Shown here: piece after piece, positions 9,236-19,607 of the stretch
Position numbering within the stretch: the stretch's first letter is position 1
How the letters are laid out: every line of letters begins with the position of its first letter
NCBI RefSeq assembly: GCF_000013005.1
Contig: NC_007722.1
Coordinates: 1 to 62,500 of the forward strand
Direction of reading: 5' to 3'
Length of the DNA stretch: 62,500 nucleotides
Source: Erythrobacter litoralis HTCC2594
GTDB taxonomy: Bacteria; Pseudomonadota; Alphaproteobacteria; Sphingomonadales; Sphingomonadaceae
Made by a program: the position numbers and the translations under genes
The notes under the pieces: generated by a model
What the model was told of the DNA's origin: nothing
Database searches by the model: none
The model's input: the letters and a program-made list of their open reading frames with translations, nothing else

Positions 9236-10564
9236 CTAAGGATATCCGGGCAGCGCGCTGTCGGTCTCGCTAACCGGCCGTATCGCGAATATCTCTTCGT
9301 CTCCCCGCAAGCGCGCAACCTTCGCCAGTCCCATGGCGGTCGCAAAGAACAGCAGCAGCGCCGTGCGCGGGTTGTAGAGAATGCCGTCGGCACCCGACAT
9401 GATGAGCAAGCTTAGAACTAGCGCCAGCAGCGGGACCAGTTCGGGAATGCGCGAGGCGTGTCGCAGGAGAATGCGTGCCGCCGCAACGGCCAGGAATGCG
9501 GCCGCCAGCGTCGCAATCGCACCCCAGCTCAGCAGCAATTGCAGGGCAAGGTTGTGCGGTTGCTGGTGGCCCGCCTCGTTCTGGAGCACCCAGACTAGCG
9601 CGGATTCGCCCCAGCCCAGCACCGGGCGCTGCGCGATCAGGTCGAGCGCGATCATCCAGAGGTCCCAACGGCCGGCGGTAACGTCTCTACCTGGTTCCGT
9701 GCCCACTCTGGAAATGCCGAAGGCATTGTTCGGCTGGAACAGTAATTCGGAAGCCGCGACTGCCACGATCGCAATCGCGACGATTGATGTCAGCCACCAG
9801 GTGCTTGGGCGTCGCCGTGTCAGCACCGGTAGCGCGAGCAGCAGGCAAGCAACTGCCAGCATGCCGCCACGTGTCCCCGACCAGAAGGTCAGCGTCAGTG
9901 AAAGTGCAAGCATGGCGTAGAGCCACCAGTCTTCTCGCTGATATTCGTGCCTATCCCACAGCAGGCCGACGGCCAGTGCCGCCAGTGTCGCGGTGTAGAA
10001 CCCGAATAACCGGACGCTGAGGTAACCCGGCAGGGCCGAGGTCCAGATAATCTCGCCGTCGGGCATGGATTGCGCTGACGGTGCCATGGCGAAATGAGCG
10101 ACGAGAATCGGGACATAAACCACGAGGCCGAGCAGCAACGCCTTGGCGAGCGTCTCGAGATCTTGGCGGGTGACGTCCCTGAACAGGTGAAAGATCGCCA
10201 GGGCAAAGCCCAGATGGATGATCCACAGGAAGGCCCGCAGGATAGAAAAGGCCGGGATTTCCGACACCAGCACCGACGACCACCAGAACGTCGCGAGCCA
10301 CAGGCAAAGCGCAGCGATCTGGCTTTTTGTGAGGCTTTGGAAAGCGGCCGCATAGCTCATCCCGCTCGACCGCGCGGCAACGATCACGCCGATCTCGAAG
10401 GCCACGAAAAGCAGGTCGAACTGGCGAATCTGTTCGAACCACAAAGGCGCGACGTGGTGGCTGTAGGTCCTGAACAGCAGCGCGGAGACGACCGGCAGGA
10501 AGCCGAGCGCAAGCCCGAACGCCCAATACGGCTCCCGCTTTGCCCAGCCAATCATCCCGTTCAT
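9236..10564 (-). CDS. O-antigen ligase / Wzy-type polymerase family membrane protein
   Basis: A 442-residue integral membrane protein with about 10-12 hydrophobic segments. A large loop with SGTRGGMLA precedes GRWDLWMIAL, RPVLGWGES and the HNLALQLLLSWG block, a layout typical of the Wzy_C / O-antigen ligase family. Members join or polymerise surface polysaccharide on the periplasmic face of the inner membrane. It is divergent from a GT2-GtrA glycosyltransferase, which fits a small envelope-glycan locus. Ligase and polymerase cannot be separated from sequence alone. Confidence 0.8.
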   Translation of the reverse strand: MNGMIGWAKREPYWAFGLALGFLPVVSALLFRTYSHHVAPLWFEQIRQFDLLFVAFEIGVIVAARSSGMSYAAAFQSLTKSQIAALCLWLATFWWSSVLVSEIPAFSILRAFLWIIHLGFALAIFHLFRDVTRQDLETLAKALLLGLVVYVPILVAHFAMAPSAQSMPDGEIIWTSALPGYLSVRLFGFYTATLAALAVGLLWDRHEYQREDWWLYAMLALSLTLTFWSGTRGGMLAVACLLLALPVLTRRRPSTWWLTSIVAIAIVAVAASELLFQPNNAFGISRVGTEPGRDVTAGRWDLWMIALDLIAQRPVLGWGESALVWVLQNEAGHQQPHNLALQLLLSWGAIATLAAAFLAVAAARILLRHASRIPELVPLLALVLSLLIMSGADGILYNPRTALLLFFATAMGLAKVARLRGDEEIFAIRPVSETDSALPGYP

Positions 10565-10682
10565 CCGCTTGGCGCCCTTCCTCGACCGATCGAAGGCCCC
10601 GAATGGCAGCGATGTCTTAAATCATCATTAACCATCTCTCCCTATCCGGTAAGCCTGACTGCGGCGACGGGGCCTAGACACA

Positions 10683-11807
10683 ATGTACGCATACAAGCTG
10701 GATGAATTTGCGCAGCAAGCGGGCAGGCTCGATTGCGCCATCATCGTCCCGATCCTGAACGAAGCCGCCAATATCCAGCCGCTGATCGAGAAGATCGGTA
10801 CCGTTCTGACCGGTTACGATGCCGAAATCATTTTCGTCGATGACGGTTCGACCGACGGCTCGCTCGAAATTCTCGAAAGCATAGCTGCTGCCAATCGCTC
10901 GATCCGCGTGATCCGCCGCATCGGCAGGCGGGGCCTTTCCTCGGCAGTCGTCGAAGGCTTTCTTTCCACCGTCGCCCCGGTCGTGGCGGTGATGGATGGT
11001 GACCTGCAACACGACGAGAGCGTCCTGCCTGCAATGATCGCAGCCCTGCAATCGGGCGAAGCGGACCTCGCCTATGGCAGCCGCTATGCCGGTGGTGGCT
11101 CGGTCGGAGACTGGGCCGCCGATCGGCTGATGATCAGCAATGTCGCCACCCGCATGGCCGGCAGCGTGATGAAGACTCCGCTGAGCGATCCGATGAGCGG
11201 CTTTTTCGCCATCCGCCGCGAACTGTTCCTCGATATCGCTCCGCGCCTGTCGCAGGCGGGGTACAAGATTCTGCTCGATATCGTCGCCTCGCATCCCGAG
11301 CCGATTCGGGTGAAGCAGGTGCCCTATAAATTCCGCACCCGCACCGCCGGCGAGTCCAAGCTCGATAGCATGGTGGTGCTCGAATATGTCGAGCTGCTGC
11401 TGGAAAAGCTCGTGGGGCGGCTGGTGCCGGTCAAGCTGCTGATGTTCGGCGCGGTCGGGCTGGTCGGTACGCTGGTCCACCTGGCGCTCCTCTGGGGCGC
11501 GCTCACGGGGCTGGGGGCGAGCTTCGCCATCGCCCAGGGCAGCGCGACGCTCGGCGCGATGACGTTCAACTTCGCGCTCAACAACGTGTTCACCTATCGC
11601 GACCGCAAGCTGACGGGCTGGCGCTGGGTGACCGGCTGGCTCAGCTTCTGCGCGGCCTGCGGCATCGGCGCGGTAGCCAATGTCGGCATCGGCACGCTGC
11701 TCTATACCGAGGCGTGGTCCTGGTGGATCGCCGGTCTTGCCGGCGCGCTGATCGGCTCGGTCTGGAATTACGCGGCGACATCATGGCTGACCTGGCGCAA
11801 ACGCTGA
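10683..11807 (+). CDS. GT2 glycosyltransferase fused to a GtrA-like membrane domain
   Basis: Residues about 18-235 form a dolichol-phosphate-mannose-synthase-like GT2 domain: VPILNEAANIQ, the first acidic motif VDDGSTDGS, MDGDLQHDE and SDPMSGFFAIRR. Residues about 250-374 form a four-helix GtrA-like domain (LMFGAVGLVGTLVHLALLWG, FNFALNNVFTYRDR, WNYAATSWLTWR). The expected reaction is transfer of a sugar from a nucleotide donor to undecaprenyl phosphate, with the GtrA part helping flipping. The lipid-linked sugar could feed the membrane glycosyltransferase encoded next, whose start overlaps this gene by 25 bp. The donor sugar is unknown. Confidence 0.88.
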   Translation: MYAYKLDEFAQQAGRLDCAIIVPILNEAANIQPLIEKIGTVLTGYDAEIIFVDDGSTDGSLEILESIAAANRSIRVIRRIGRRGLSSAVVEGFLSTVAPVVAVMDGDLQHDESVLPAMIAALQSGEADLAYGSRYAGGGSVGDWAADRLMISNVATRMAGSVMKTPLSDPMSGFFAIRRELFLDIAPRLSQAGYKILLDIVASHPEPIRVKQVPYKFRTRTAGESKLDSMVVLEYVELLLEKLVGRLVPVKLLMFGAVGLVGTLVHLALLWGALTGLGASFAIAQGSATLGAMTFNFALNNVFTYRDRKLTGWRWVTGWLSFCAACGIGAVANVGIGTLLYTEAWSWWIAGLAGALIGSVWNYAATSWLTWRKR

Positions 11808-13297
11808 CCTCTCGCCCCGCGCAATGGGGGTGGCTCCGCGAGGGCTCGCTGAGCCTCGGCTTGGCGCTGGCACTCGCCGCGTTGCTGATCCGCTATCCCG
11901 CTTTCGGAGACCCGAACTACCATATCGACGAGGGCTTCTACCTGTTCGTCGGCCAGCAGATGCAGCACGGCCTGCTGCCCTATCTCGACATCTGGGATCG
12001 CAAGCCGGCGGGGCTGTTCCTGCTGTACGGCACAATCGCGAGCTTTGGCGGAATTGTGGCCTATCAGCTGACGGCGGGCGTGTTCGCCTGGGCGACCGCC
12101 TGCGTGGTCGCTGCCGTCGTCGGCCGCTTTGCGGATCGCACCGCTGCGGTACTGGCGGGCGTGCTCTATCTCTGCCTCATCGGCGCACTGGCCGGGGGCG
12201 GGGGACAGTCGCCGATCTTCTACAATCTCTTCGTCGCCCTCGCAGGCCTGCTGGTTTTGCAGGTGATCGAAGCGCGCTCCGATGCGCCCGGATGGCGCGG
12301 CGATGCGGCGATGGTGCTTTGCGGCTTGGCGCTGACGATCAAGCCGACCGCGGTGGTTGAGGGCGCATTTTTCGGGCTGGCGCTGCTGATCGTCCGTTGG
12401 CTGTGCTCTCGCGCCTTGATCGCAACTATGCTGCTGGGGGTCCGACTGGCGGTCTTCGGCGCATTGCCGACGCTGCTGATCTGGGCATGGTTCGCCGCCA
12501 TGGGCGGCTTTGCCGAATACTGGTTCGCCACCATGCAATCGATCTTCATGACCGCTTCGCCGCCCGCCGAGGCCGGCTGGATGCGGCTGCGCTACCTGCT
12601 CGCGATCACCTGGCTGCCGCTGGCGCTGGCACTCGCTGGCGTCGCCATGCTGCTGCGTACGCCTGAGCATCTGGGCCAGCCACAGGCATGGTTCGTCGCG
12701 GGGTGGCTCGGGGCGGCGCTGCTGGGCTTTCTCACCGTGCCCAACTTCTACGATCATTACGCTCTCCCCGTTGCGACTGCGGTGGCGGTCGCGTGTGGAG
12801 CTCTGTTCGCTCGCCCGACGACCGGCCCGGTGCTCGGCGCGGCGGCGTGCCTCTATGTTCTCTACGCCAGCGGCTTCCCCGCCGCCCAGCTCGACCGCGC
12901 CGCGCGCTCGGCCGAGGGTTACGCCAGCGCGCAGGCGACCATCGCCCGTCATATCGGTGATGGCTGCCTCTTTGCCTACGACGCGCCGCCCGCGCTCTAT
13001 CGCGGCTTCCGCGTGTGCGACGGCACGCGCTACCTGTTCCCCGAACATCTCAGCAACCAGCGCGAGGCCGCCGCGATCGGCGCCGATCCGGTGGAAGAAC
13101 TGGCCCGCGTTCTCGAAGGCAAGCCTGCCGTCATCGTCGCCTCGGCCGAGCCGACCGTCGAGACCCCCAACCGCGCCACCCGCGAATTGATCGAAGCGCA
13201 TTTGGCTGGTCGATATACCCTCGTCGGAACCGCCGAGCTGGCAGACGTGGTGCGCCCACAGACAATCGAGATTTGGGCAACCAAGTCCTCGCGGTGA
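11783..13297 (+). CDS. Glycosyltransferase family 39/ArnT-like integral membrane protein
   Basis: A 504-residue membrane protein. The loop after the first helix carries HIDEGFYLF and DIWDRKPAGLFLLYG, the acidic motif pattern of polyprenyl-phosphate-dependent GT-C transferases (PMT/ArnT type). About ten further hydrophobic segments precede a soluble C-terminal domain of roughly 130 residues. I chose the ATG at 11783, inside the end of the GT2-GtrA gene; the frame is open 69 bp further upstream, but that would increase the overlap. It probably transfers the lipid-linked sugar made by the preceding enzyme onto a surface glycan, lipid or protein; the acceptor is unknown. Confidence 0.75.
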   Translation: MADLAQTLTSRPAQWGWLREGSLSLGLALALAALLIRYPAFGDPNYHIDEGFYLFVGQQMQHGLLPYLDIWDRKPAGLFLLYGTIASFGGIVAYQLTAGVFAWATACVVAAVVGRFADRTAAVLAGVLYLCLIGALAGGGGQSPIFYNLFVALAGLLVLQVIEARSDAPGWRGDAAMVLCGLALTIKPTAVVEGAFFGLALLIVRWLCSRALIATMLLGVRLAVFGALPTLLIWAWFAAMGGFAEYWFATMQSIFMTASPPAEAGWMRLRYLLAITWLPLALALAGVAMLLRTPEHLGQPQAWFVAGWLGAALLGFLTVPNFYDHYALPVATAVAVACGALFARPTTGPVLGAAACLYVLYASGFPAAQLDRAARSAEGYASAQATIARHIGDGCLFAYDAPPALYRGFRVCDGTRYLFPEHLSNQREAAAIGADPVEELARVLEGKPAVIVASAEPTVETPNRATRELIEAHLAGRYTLVGTAELADVVRPQTIEIWATKSSR

Positions 13298-13420
13298 GGA
13301 GAGCGCCCGGACTTTGTTCTCGATGACCCGAGAGAGTGCTTGGGCTCGATACCGTCCGACGGCCCGCTTGACCCGGGGTCGGGCCGCACTAATGCCGGTG
13401 GCAATGCGAAACGGCACGGC

Positions 13421-15073
13421 ATGAGCGAATGGATCGACCTGGCGAGGCAGGCGTGCGCAGCCGCGCGCGATTTTGCCGAAGCTGCGCGGGTAGTTGCGGC
13501 AGTAGCGGTCGCGCCTGAGGGCAGGCCCGATCCTGTCTTGGTCGAGCGCGAGCAACGGCTGGTGCATGGTTATGCCTGGATCGGCACCACCGTCGCCGCG
13601 CTCGAAGCCACCGCCGATTGGGCCAGCCGTGCCGAGGCAGCCGGGCGCTTTGTCGACGTCGACGAATTGGTCCTGAAGATCGGGTTCGGAGAATATCTAC
13701 ACCAGCTCGCCAGCGGCGTGCCGATGAGCCAGAACGAGATCGTCCGTCCCGGCGAATTGGGGCTCGACCGGGCAGCGTCCACGCTTTGCGACAACACCGC
13801 CACCGCGCGCTTTATGACCGAGGGAAACACGGCCGCCAACCGCACCAAGCTCGCAGTCCTGCTTGCCGAAGGTGCACGGCCCGACGAAGCTTTCGGCGAC
13901 GAAACGCTCGACCTGATCCGCGAACAGTTCCGCGCCTTCACTGCCGACAAGATCACGCCTCACGCCCATCAATGGCACATGGACGATGCGTTGATCCCGA
14001 TGGAGGTCGTGCAGGAAATGGCCGCACTGGGCGTCTTCGGCGTCTGTATCGCCGAGAAACACGGCGGGCTGGGGCTCGGCAAGACGGCCATGTGCCTCGT
14101 GTCCGAAGAACTCTCGCGCGGCTGGATATGCGCCGGTTCGCTCGGCACGCGCTCGGAAATCGCGGGCGAGCTGATCGGCGAGAATGGTACGGCGGAGCAG
14201 AAGGCGAAGTTCTTGCCACAAATCGCGGATGGTTCGATCCTGCCCACGGCGGTCTTTACCGAGCCCGATACCGGCTCCGACCTCGCCTCGGTCCGCATGC
14301 GCGGGGTGCGGCAGGCCGACGGGTCGTGGCAGGTGAGCGGTGCCAAGACCTGGATCACCCATGCCGCCCGTGCGGACCTGATGACGATGCTGGTGCGCAC
14401 CGATCCGGGCACACCGGGCTATGGTGGCCTCTCCATGTTGCTGGCGGAGAAAACGCGCGGCACTGATGCCGATCCGTTTCCCGATACAGGGATAGACGGC
14501 AGCGAGATCGAAGTGCTCGGCTATCGCGGGATGAAGGAATATGCGCTCGGTTTCGATGGCTTCGCCGTCGCCGCCGACGGTCTGCTGGGCGGTGCCGAAG
14601 GGCAGGGCTTCAAGCAGCTTATGCGCACGTTCGAAGGCGCCCGCATCCAGACCGCCGCCCGCGCGATCGGGGTGGCGTGGAATGCTTTCGACCTGGGCCT
14701 GCAATATGCGCTCGAACGCAAGCAGTTCGGCAAGCCGCTGCTCGCCTTCCCGCGCGTGGCGGACAAGCTGGCGCTGATGGTCGCCGAACTCGTGCTGGCG
14801 CGAGAACTCACTTACTCGGCCGCCCGCCACAAGGACAAGGGCGATCGCTGCGATATCGAGGCCGGTCAAGCCAAGCTGCTCGCCGCGCGCACCGCCTGGT
14901 CCAACGCCGACAACGCGCTGCAAATCCACGGCGGCAATGGCTATGCGCTCGAATACCCGATCAGCCGCGTGCTGTGCGACGCGCGCATCCTCAACATCTT
15001 CGAAGGCGCGGGCGAAATCCAGGCGCAGGTCATCGGTCGCGGGACGCTAAAGGCTCAACCCTCCGCCGCCTGA
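13421..15073 (+). CDS. Acyl-CoA dehydrogenase, probably (2S)-methylsuccinyl-CoA dehydrogenase
   Basis: A 550-residue flavoprotein. An extra N-terminal domain of about 165 residues ([32 protein letters not shown]) precedes a complete acyl-CoA dehydrogenase fold: [53 protein letters not shown] and IFEGAGEIQ. This size and N-terminal domain fit the (2S)-methylsuccinyl-CoA dehydrogenase (Mcd) of the ethylmalonyl-CoA pathway as I remember it. A generic large acyl-CoA dehydrogenase is the alternative. The ATG at 13421 was preferred over an upstream in-frame ATG at 13340 because the family begins near this point. The 3' end overlaps a convergent gene by 19 bp. Confidence 0.7.
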   Translation: MSEWIDLARQACAAARDFAEAARVVAAVAVAPEGRPDPVLVEREQRLVHGYAWIGTTVAALEATADWASRAEAAGRFVDVDELVLKIGFGEYLHQLASGVPMSQNEIVRPGELGLDRAASTLCDNTATARFMTEGNTAANRTKLAVLLAEGARPDEAFGDETLDLIREQFRAFTADKITPHAHQWHMDDALIPMEVVQEMAALGVFGVCIAEKHGGLGLGKTAMCLVSEELSRGWICAGSLGTRSEIAGELIGENGTAEQKAKFLPQIADGSILPTAVFTEPDTGSDLASVRMRGVRQADGSWQVSGAKTWITHAARADLMTMLVRTDPGTPGYGGLSMLLAEKTRGTDADPFPDTGIDGSEIEVLGYRGMKEYALGFDGFAVAADGLLGGAEGQGFKQLMRTFEGARIQTAARAIGVAWNAFDLGLQYALERKQFGKPLLAFPRVADKLALMVAELVLARELTYSAARHKDKGDRCDIEAGQAKLLAARTAWSNADNALQIHGGNGYALEYPISRVLCDARILNIFEGAGEIQAQVIGRGTLKAQPSAA

Positions 15074-17964
15074 TCGGGCAGCAACACCACGGTCTCCGGC
15101 GTGTCGCTTCCGGTATGCGTCATGGTGAGCGACAGGCGGTCGCGGATGTCGAGCTTGGCGCGGAGCGCGAGGACCTTGAGCAGGGCGATCACGCGCGGGT
15201 GGACCTTGGAATTGGTCCAGAACAGGCTGCTGTTGAGCTGCAGCCAGCGGCTCGACTTCCCGGCGATGTTTTTCTGTTCGTCATGATAATCGTCAGCGTC
15301 CCACGCCCCTGGCCGGTCCTCGCCTTCGACGGCCGGTACGGAAAAATAGATCGCCCGAAAGCCCTCGATCATGTCCACGAGGTCTTCGCCCATTCGGGCA
15401 GCCTGCAGGAAGGTGTTGCCGAAATCGTGGATGTCGGCGCTACGGTGATCGAGGCGCAGTGCATTACGCGCCTTCTTCCAGTTCAGCACGAAATGATCGA
15501 TATCCTTGCCCGGCTCTTCCTTCTCGAGATAGGCAATGGTTGTGCGGATGTTGGGATTGATCCGACCGATCTCCTGGCTGACGATATCGAAAGATTGTAG
15601 CCTGATTTCCATCGATTGTTCGTCGGAAATCGAGCTCTTGCCGGCATTCGATCCGAGCAACAGCATCTTCTCGAGTCCCGCTTGGTCGAGCGCCAGCTTG
15701 AGCAGGAGCCGGCCAGCGATCTTGGTGTCCGAGCCGCCACTTCCTGCCCAGCGGGTCCACGTCTGCTCCGCCAATCTGCGAGAGGCTTCCCCGATCAGAC
15801 CGGCGTCGACGAGGCTGCCGACAAAACGCAACACTTCGTGCTTTTCCAGATTGTCATCGATATGGCCCATCGAAACCGCGAGGCCCAGCGCGCGCTGCGC
15901 GGAGGAAGGGGCGACGGGTGTGCTGGCCGCGAGTGTCAGCGCGAAGGAGCTCAGGAGGGTAATCTCCCTCTCTGCATCTTCGCCTTTGAATCGCTTCATC
16001 AAGCTCGATTTGGAATCGATCTGGACGTTGCCTTCGCCATCCACGAGCACGCTTGTGTCCGCCGACAGGAGCGACTTCGAGCTGAGCCCGAACCCGAAGG
16101 CGACGAAGTCGAACCCGCGTCCGCTCTGAGACGAGACGAAGCGTTTCAGGCTCGAAGTCCTGTCGACTTCGATGCCGTTGGCGCCCTGCGAACGCAGCAG
16201 CGCGACCAAAGCGCTCATCCTGCCACGCGTTATGGCGCGAAAGGCGTTGCGCGCTTCCTGCGTATCGGCAGTAAAGGCCCCGGAGAATTCGAGGATCGAT
16301 CCCTGCTGCCGCGCTTCCTCGATCTGGATGCCGGCGCTGATCTTGTAACGCGCAGCGTCCTTGCTGGCTTCGACCATTTTACGGAAGAGTGTGTCGTAGC
16401 GGTCGATCAGGCCGGTCACGGCCTGCATGGCTTCGTCAGCCGAAGTGACGTTCCCGTCGATTTTCACGCCAAGCCTGTCGATGGCGCGGCCGATGTTCTT
16501 GCGAGCATTGTCCGATTTGCCGTCGATCATTTCGGCCAGGTTCGAACCGACCTTGCCGATCAACTCGTCGGCCTTGGCGGTGAGGAGATCGCCGAAGCGC
16601 GCTTCCGAGAGGGCTGGGACGCCATCGCCGAGCGCTGAAACCATGCCGGTCACGCCCTTGGCTTTATTGCGAGCCCATCCTTGCGCTGAATCCAGCGCAC
16701 CGGTGAGCTGGCCTGTCATCCAGTCGACAAGCTCGCTCTTGCCCGGCTGGCCCGCAGCGATCACACCTTCCAGATCGCGCACGAGGGCAGCGCGAAGGTC
16801 GGCATTCTCGACCAGTTCGGTCGCTTTCGCGGTCAGGAACTCGCCCGCTTCCTGCCGCAGCAGAGTTCCGGGAGTGAGATAGGGCTGCACATCTTCGAGC
16901 ACGGCGTCCCATTTGCCCAGCGCATCCTGCAGGATTTCATGGACCGGCCCGGACAGTTTGGTCATGTCCACATCGATGCCGAGCGAGGCGGCAAGGTTCG
17001 ACGTTTCGCTGCGCGAGCGTGACAGTTTGAGCAGGATCCGCTGCTGCCCCGGCGATGCGACGTCGCGCATCAGGCTGAGGTTCCATTGACCGGCGATGCG
17101 CAGCGCGGCTTCGACCGACGCACCAAGCTTGGCATCGATCGCGTGACCGACGGAGAAAGCCTTGGCCAGCGCCAGCTTCAGCTCGACACCGGCTTCCCCG
17201 TCGAACCGATAATGGACCGCGGCCAGGTCGCTGCTGGCGAATCCGTTCCAAACGCTGTCGAAATCGAACGGGTTGACGAGATCGTCGAACCGGCTGGCCA
17301 GGGCGAGGCCATAGAATTGGTCGCGATCGGCCGGCGCGAAATAGTATTCGATGCCCGCCTCGGCCCGCGCATCCGCACCGCCGCCGACGCGGCCGAAAGG
17401 AAGCGGGACCGAGCCTGCTGCCTTGGTCTTGAGCGAGCCGCCCGCGCGCATGCACATCAGGTTGGCCGGCAGCGTGTCGCTGTAGCTCCATGTCGTGTTG
17501 GCGGTGGTATCGAGTTTCAGTCCGCCTTCGAATTCGAATTCGTAGGAAGCCTGACCGGAGCCTCCGCCCGATGCGGAGGTTTCTTCGTCGAGCTTCAGCC
17601 AGTCGATCGCTCCGAACTTGTTCTCCGCGCGGGTGCTGTCACTGCCAAAGGAGTCCAGCGGCTCCAGCACTGTCATCAGTTTGTCGGGGATTTTGTCGAG
17701 CAGCGCGTCGAGGCGCGTGGCCTGCGCTGCGAGATCATCGAAGATGTCGCCCGCCCCGACCCCCGCGAAGGCGGCTTTCAAATCTGCATCGTCGGCATTG
17801 TCGGCCACGAGCCGCAGCAGCTCCATGGCATCGCTTGGCCCGTCGATATCCTTGAATGTCTCGTGATATTGCTTGCCAAGCGTGTAGATGGCTTCGACGA
17901 AAGCCTTCTCCTCGCCGAGCTTGGCGAAATCGATCATGGATTGAAGATTGAGAATTTCCGGCAT
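15055..17964 (-). CDS. Large hypothetical protein, 969 residues
   Basis: I do not recognise this family. The ATG at 17964 follows a strong GGGAGG site; the frame is open upstream to 18120, but without comparable support. No signal peptide or membrane segment is apparent, so it is probably cytoplasmic. The first 130 residues look helical. Residues about 140-380 are Gly-rich and beta-like ([32 protein letters not shown]). The middle is helical with several Asp/Lys-rich segments, and the C-terminus ends [15 protein letters not shown]. It stands alone between metabolic genes, convergent with the Mcd-like gene. No catalytic motif was found. Codon use looks like the rest of the chromosome. Confidence 0.75.
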   Translation of the reverse strand: MPEILNLQSMIDFAKLGEEKAFVEAIYTLGKQYHETFKDIDGPSDAMELLRLVADNADDADLKAAFAGVGAGDIFDDLAAQATRLDALLDKIPDKLMTVLEPLDSFGSDSTRAENKFGAIDWLKLDEETSASGGGSGQASYEFEFEGGLKLDTTANTTWSYSDTLPANLMCMRAGGSLKTKAAGSVPLPFGRVGGGADARAEAGIEYYFAPADRDQFYGLALASRFDDLVNPFDFDSVWNGFASSDLAAVHYRFDGEAGVELKLALAKAFSVGHAIDAKLGASVEAALRIAGQWNLSLMRDVASPGQQRILLKLSRSRSETSNLAASLGIDVDMTKLSGPVHEILQDALGKWDAVLEDVQPYLTPGTLLRQEAGEFLTAKATELVENADLRAALVRDLEGVIAAGQPGKSELVDWMTGQLTGALDSAQGWARNKAKGVTGMVSALGDGVPALSEARFGDLLTAKADELIGKVGSNLAEMIDGKSDNARKNIGRAIDRLGVKIDGNVTSADEAMQAVTGLIDRYDTLFRKMVEASKDAARYKISAGIQIEEARQQGSILEFSGAFTADTQEARNAFRAITRGRMSALVALLRSQGANGIEVDRTSSLKRFVSSQSGRGFDFVAFGFGLSSKSLLSADTSVLVDGEGNVQIDSKSSLMKRFKGEDAEREITLLSSFALTLAASTPVAPSSAQRALGLAVSMGHIDDNLEKHEVLRFVGSLVDAGLIGEASRRLAEQTWTRWAGSGGSDTKIAGRLLLKLALDQAGLEKMLLLGSNAGKSSISDEQSMEIRLQSFDIVSQEIGRINPNIRTTIAYLEKEEPGKDIDHFVLNWKKARNALRLDHRSADIHDFGNTFLQAARMGEDLVDMIEGFRAIYFSVPAVEGEDRPGAWDADDYHDEQKNIAGKSSRWLQLNSSLFWTNSKVHPRVIALLKVLALRAKLDIRDRLSLTMTHTGSDTPETVVLLPDQAAEG

Positions 17965-18223
17965 CTGATCCCTCCCAGTATTGCTTGAAGCAATCCGAGA
18001 GGACTCTGTCGCCCGGGATCGCAGCATTGCGACTGCCCGGAGGCAATCGGTGGCACGGCGAATTGCGATCGATCGTTGTGTGCCGAGTCGCGACCTTAGG
18101 CGGCATGCGGCAGAATTCAATCGCTTGAGAGAAGCCTCTGCCCGGGACTAGCCGGGACGAAAAGGGGCGACCCATCGGGCCGCCCCGAAGATATTCGCTA
18201 TTCGATTCGTAATGGCGAAGCGA

Positions 18224-19492
18224 CTAGTCGACGAAATCGTCGACCCGCTCGACGATGATCGCCGGGGCCATGCCGCCGGCGGCGCACATGGTAACCATGC
18301 CGGTTGTCTTACCTTGCCGTTCGAGCTCGTCGACCATGGTGCCGATCAGCATCGAGCCGGTCGCGCCGATCGGGTGGCCGAGCGCGATGGCGCCGCCATT
18401 GACGTTGACCTTGTCCCAGTCGAGATCGAGATCGCGCACGAACTTGGCGGCGACCACGGCGAAGGCCTCGTTGATTTCGAACAGGTCGATATCGTCGAGC
18501 GTCATGCCCGCTTTCTCGAGCACCTTCTTGGCCGCCGGGACCGGCGCGTTGAGCATCAGCGTCGGGTCGTCGCCCATATTGGCGGTGGCGACGATGCGCG
18601 CGCGCGGCTTGAGGCCGTGCTTTTCGCAATATTCCTTGCTCGCCACCAGCACGCCCGCCGCGCCATCGACCACGCCCGAGCTGTTACCGGCATGGTGAAA
18701 GTGCTTGATCTCGAGGTCGGGATACTTCTGGTTGATAAGGCCGCGGAAGGTCGTGCCTTTCTTGTCGAGCGGAATGTCCGCGAGCTTGGTGAAAGCGGGT
18801 TCGAGTTGTCCCAGCGTTTCCATCGTCGTCTGCGGACGCGGGAATTCCTCCCGGTCGAGGATCACGTTGCCGTCATCGTCGACTACCGGAACGATCGACT
18901 TGTCGAAGCGGCCTTCCTCGATCGCCTGCGCCGCGCGTTGTTGGCTGCGATAGCCGACTTCGTCGAGCTCTTCGCGGGTGAAACCTTCCATGCTGGCGAT
19001 GGCATCGCCGCACACCCCCTGGTGGCTCTGCGGATGCGTCGCCTGCAGGCGTGCATTGCCGCTGCCCATGCGGGGCAGATCGATGCCCGCCTGCATCTTG
19101 GCCTTGGCCATCTCGGCGGTGAGGCTCATCATCTCCGTCCCGCCGGCGACCACGCAATCGGCCATGCCGGACATGACTTGCGCTGCGGCCAGGTTCACCG
19201 AGGTGATGCCGCCGCCGCAGAAGCGGTCGAGCGTCATGCCGCTGCTGGTCACGTCGTAGCCTGCATCGAGCGCGGCCATGCGACCCATATCGCCCGCCTG
19301 CTTGCCGTCCTGCGTGCTGACCGACCAGATCACGTCGTCGACCGTCGCCGTGTCGAGATCGTTGCGCTCCTTGATGGCTTTCAGGACGGTCGCGGCGAGA
19401 TGCTGCGGATGCTCGTTTGCGAGCGCGCCCTTGCCGACCTTCCCGATCCCGCGCGGGGTGCGAACGGCGTCCACGATATAGGCTTCTGGCAT
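18224..19492 (-). CDS. Thiolase (acetyl-CoA C-acyltransferase)
   Basis: A 422-residue thiolase that should cleave 3-ketoacyl-CoA with CoA, or run the reverse condensation. The catalytic residues are present: the acylated Cys92 in DRFCGGG, the NEAFA box, His373 in GGAIALGHPIGATG, and Cys403 in CAAGGM. The ATG at 19492 follows GGAGAGG. It is divergent from an enoyl-CoA hydratase operon across a 115-bp region with dyad symmetry, suggesting shared control of beta-oxidation-type steps. Chain-length preference is not visible. Confidence 0.92.
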   Translation of the reverse strand: MPEAYIVDAVRTPRGIGKVGKGALANEHPQHLAATVLKAIKERNDLDTATVDDVIWSVSTQDGKQAGDMGRMAALDAGYDVTSSGMTLDRFCGGGITSVNLAAAQVMSGMADCVVAGGTEMMSLTAEMAKAKMQAGIDLPRMGSGNARLQATHPQSHQGVCGDAIASMEGFTREELDEVGYRSQQRAAQAIEEGRFDKSIVPVVDDDGNVILDREEFPRPQTTMETLGQLEPAFTKLADIPLDKKGTTFRGLINQKYPDLEIKHFHHAGNSSGVVDGAAGVLVASKEYCEKHGLKPRARIVATANMGDDPTLMLNAPVPAAKKVLEKAGMTLDDIDLFEINEAFAVVAAKFVRDLDLDWDKVNVNGGAIALGHPIGATGSMLIGTMVDELERQGKTTGMVTMCAAGGMAPAIIVERVDDFVD

Positions 19493-19513
19493 GCTATCCT
19501 CTCCAAAGAATCA

Positions 19514-19572
19514 TTGTGCCGGACCAAGAGTCCGGTTGACGTTTTCGTAAAGCTTGGCCAGCACCGGCACAA
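19514..19572. promoter_or_regulatory. Dyads in the thiolase / enoyl-CoA hydratase divergent region
   Basis: TTGTGCCGG at 19514-19522 is inverted at 19564-19572 (CCGGCACAA). Nested inside is CCGGAC-N5-GTCCGG at 19519-19535. The position between two divergent lipid-metabolism genes suggests an operator for a TetR-type or similar regulator. This is inference from position and symmetry. Confidence 0.4.
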
Positions 19573-19607
19573 GAAAAGTTTCAATTTGCCATGGAGAGGC
19601 GATCCTT

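Noticed and set aside
11768..13567. 599-codon minus-strand frame over the GT39-like gene
   Set aside because: His/Gln/Arg-rich translation typical of antisense GC-rich frames; the sense strand encodes a coherent membrane protein.
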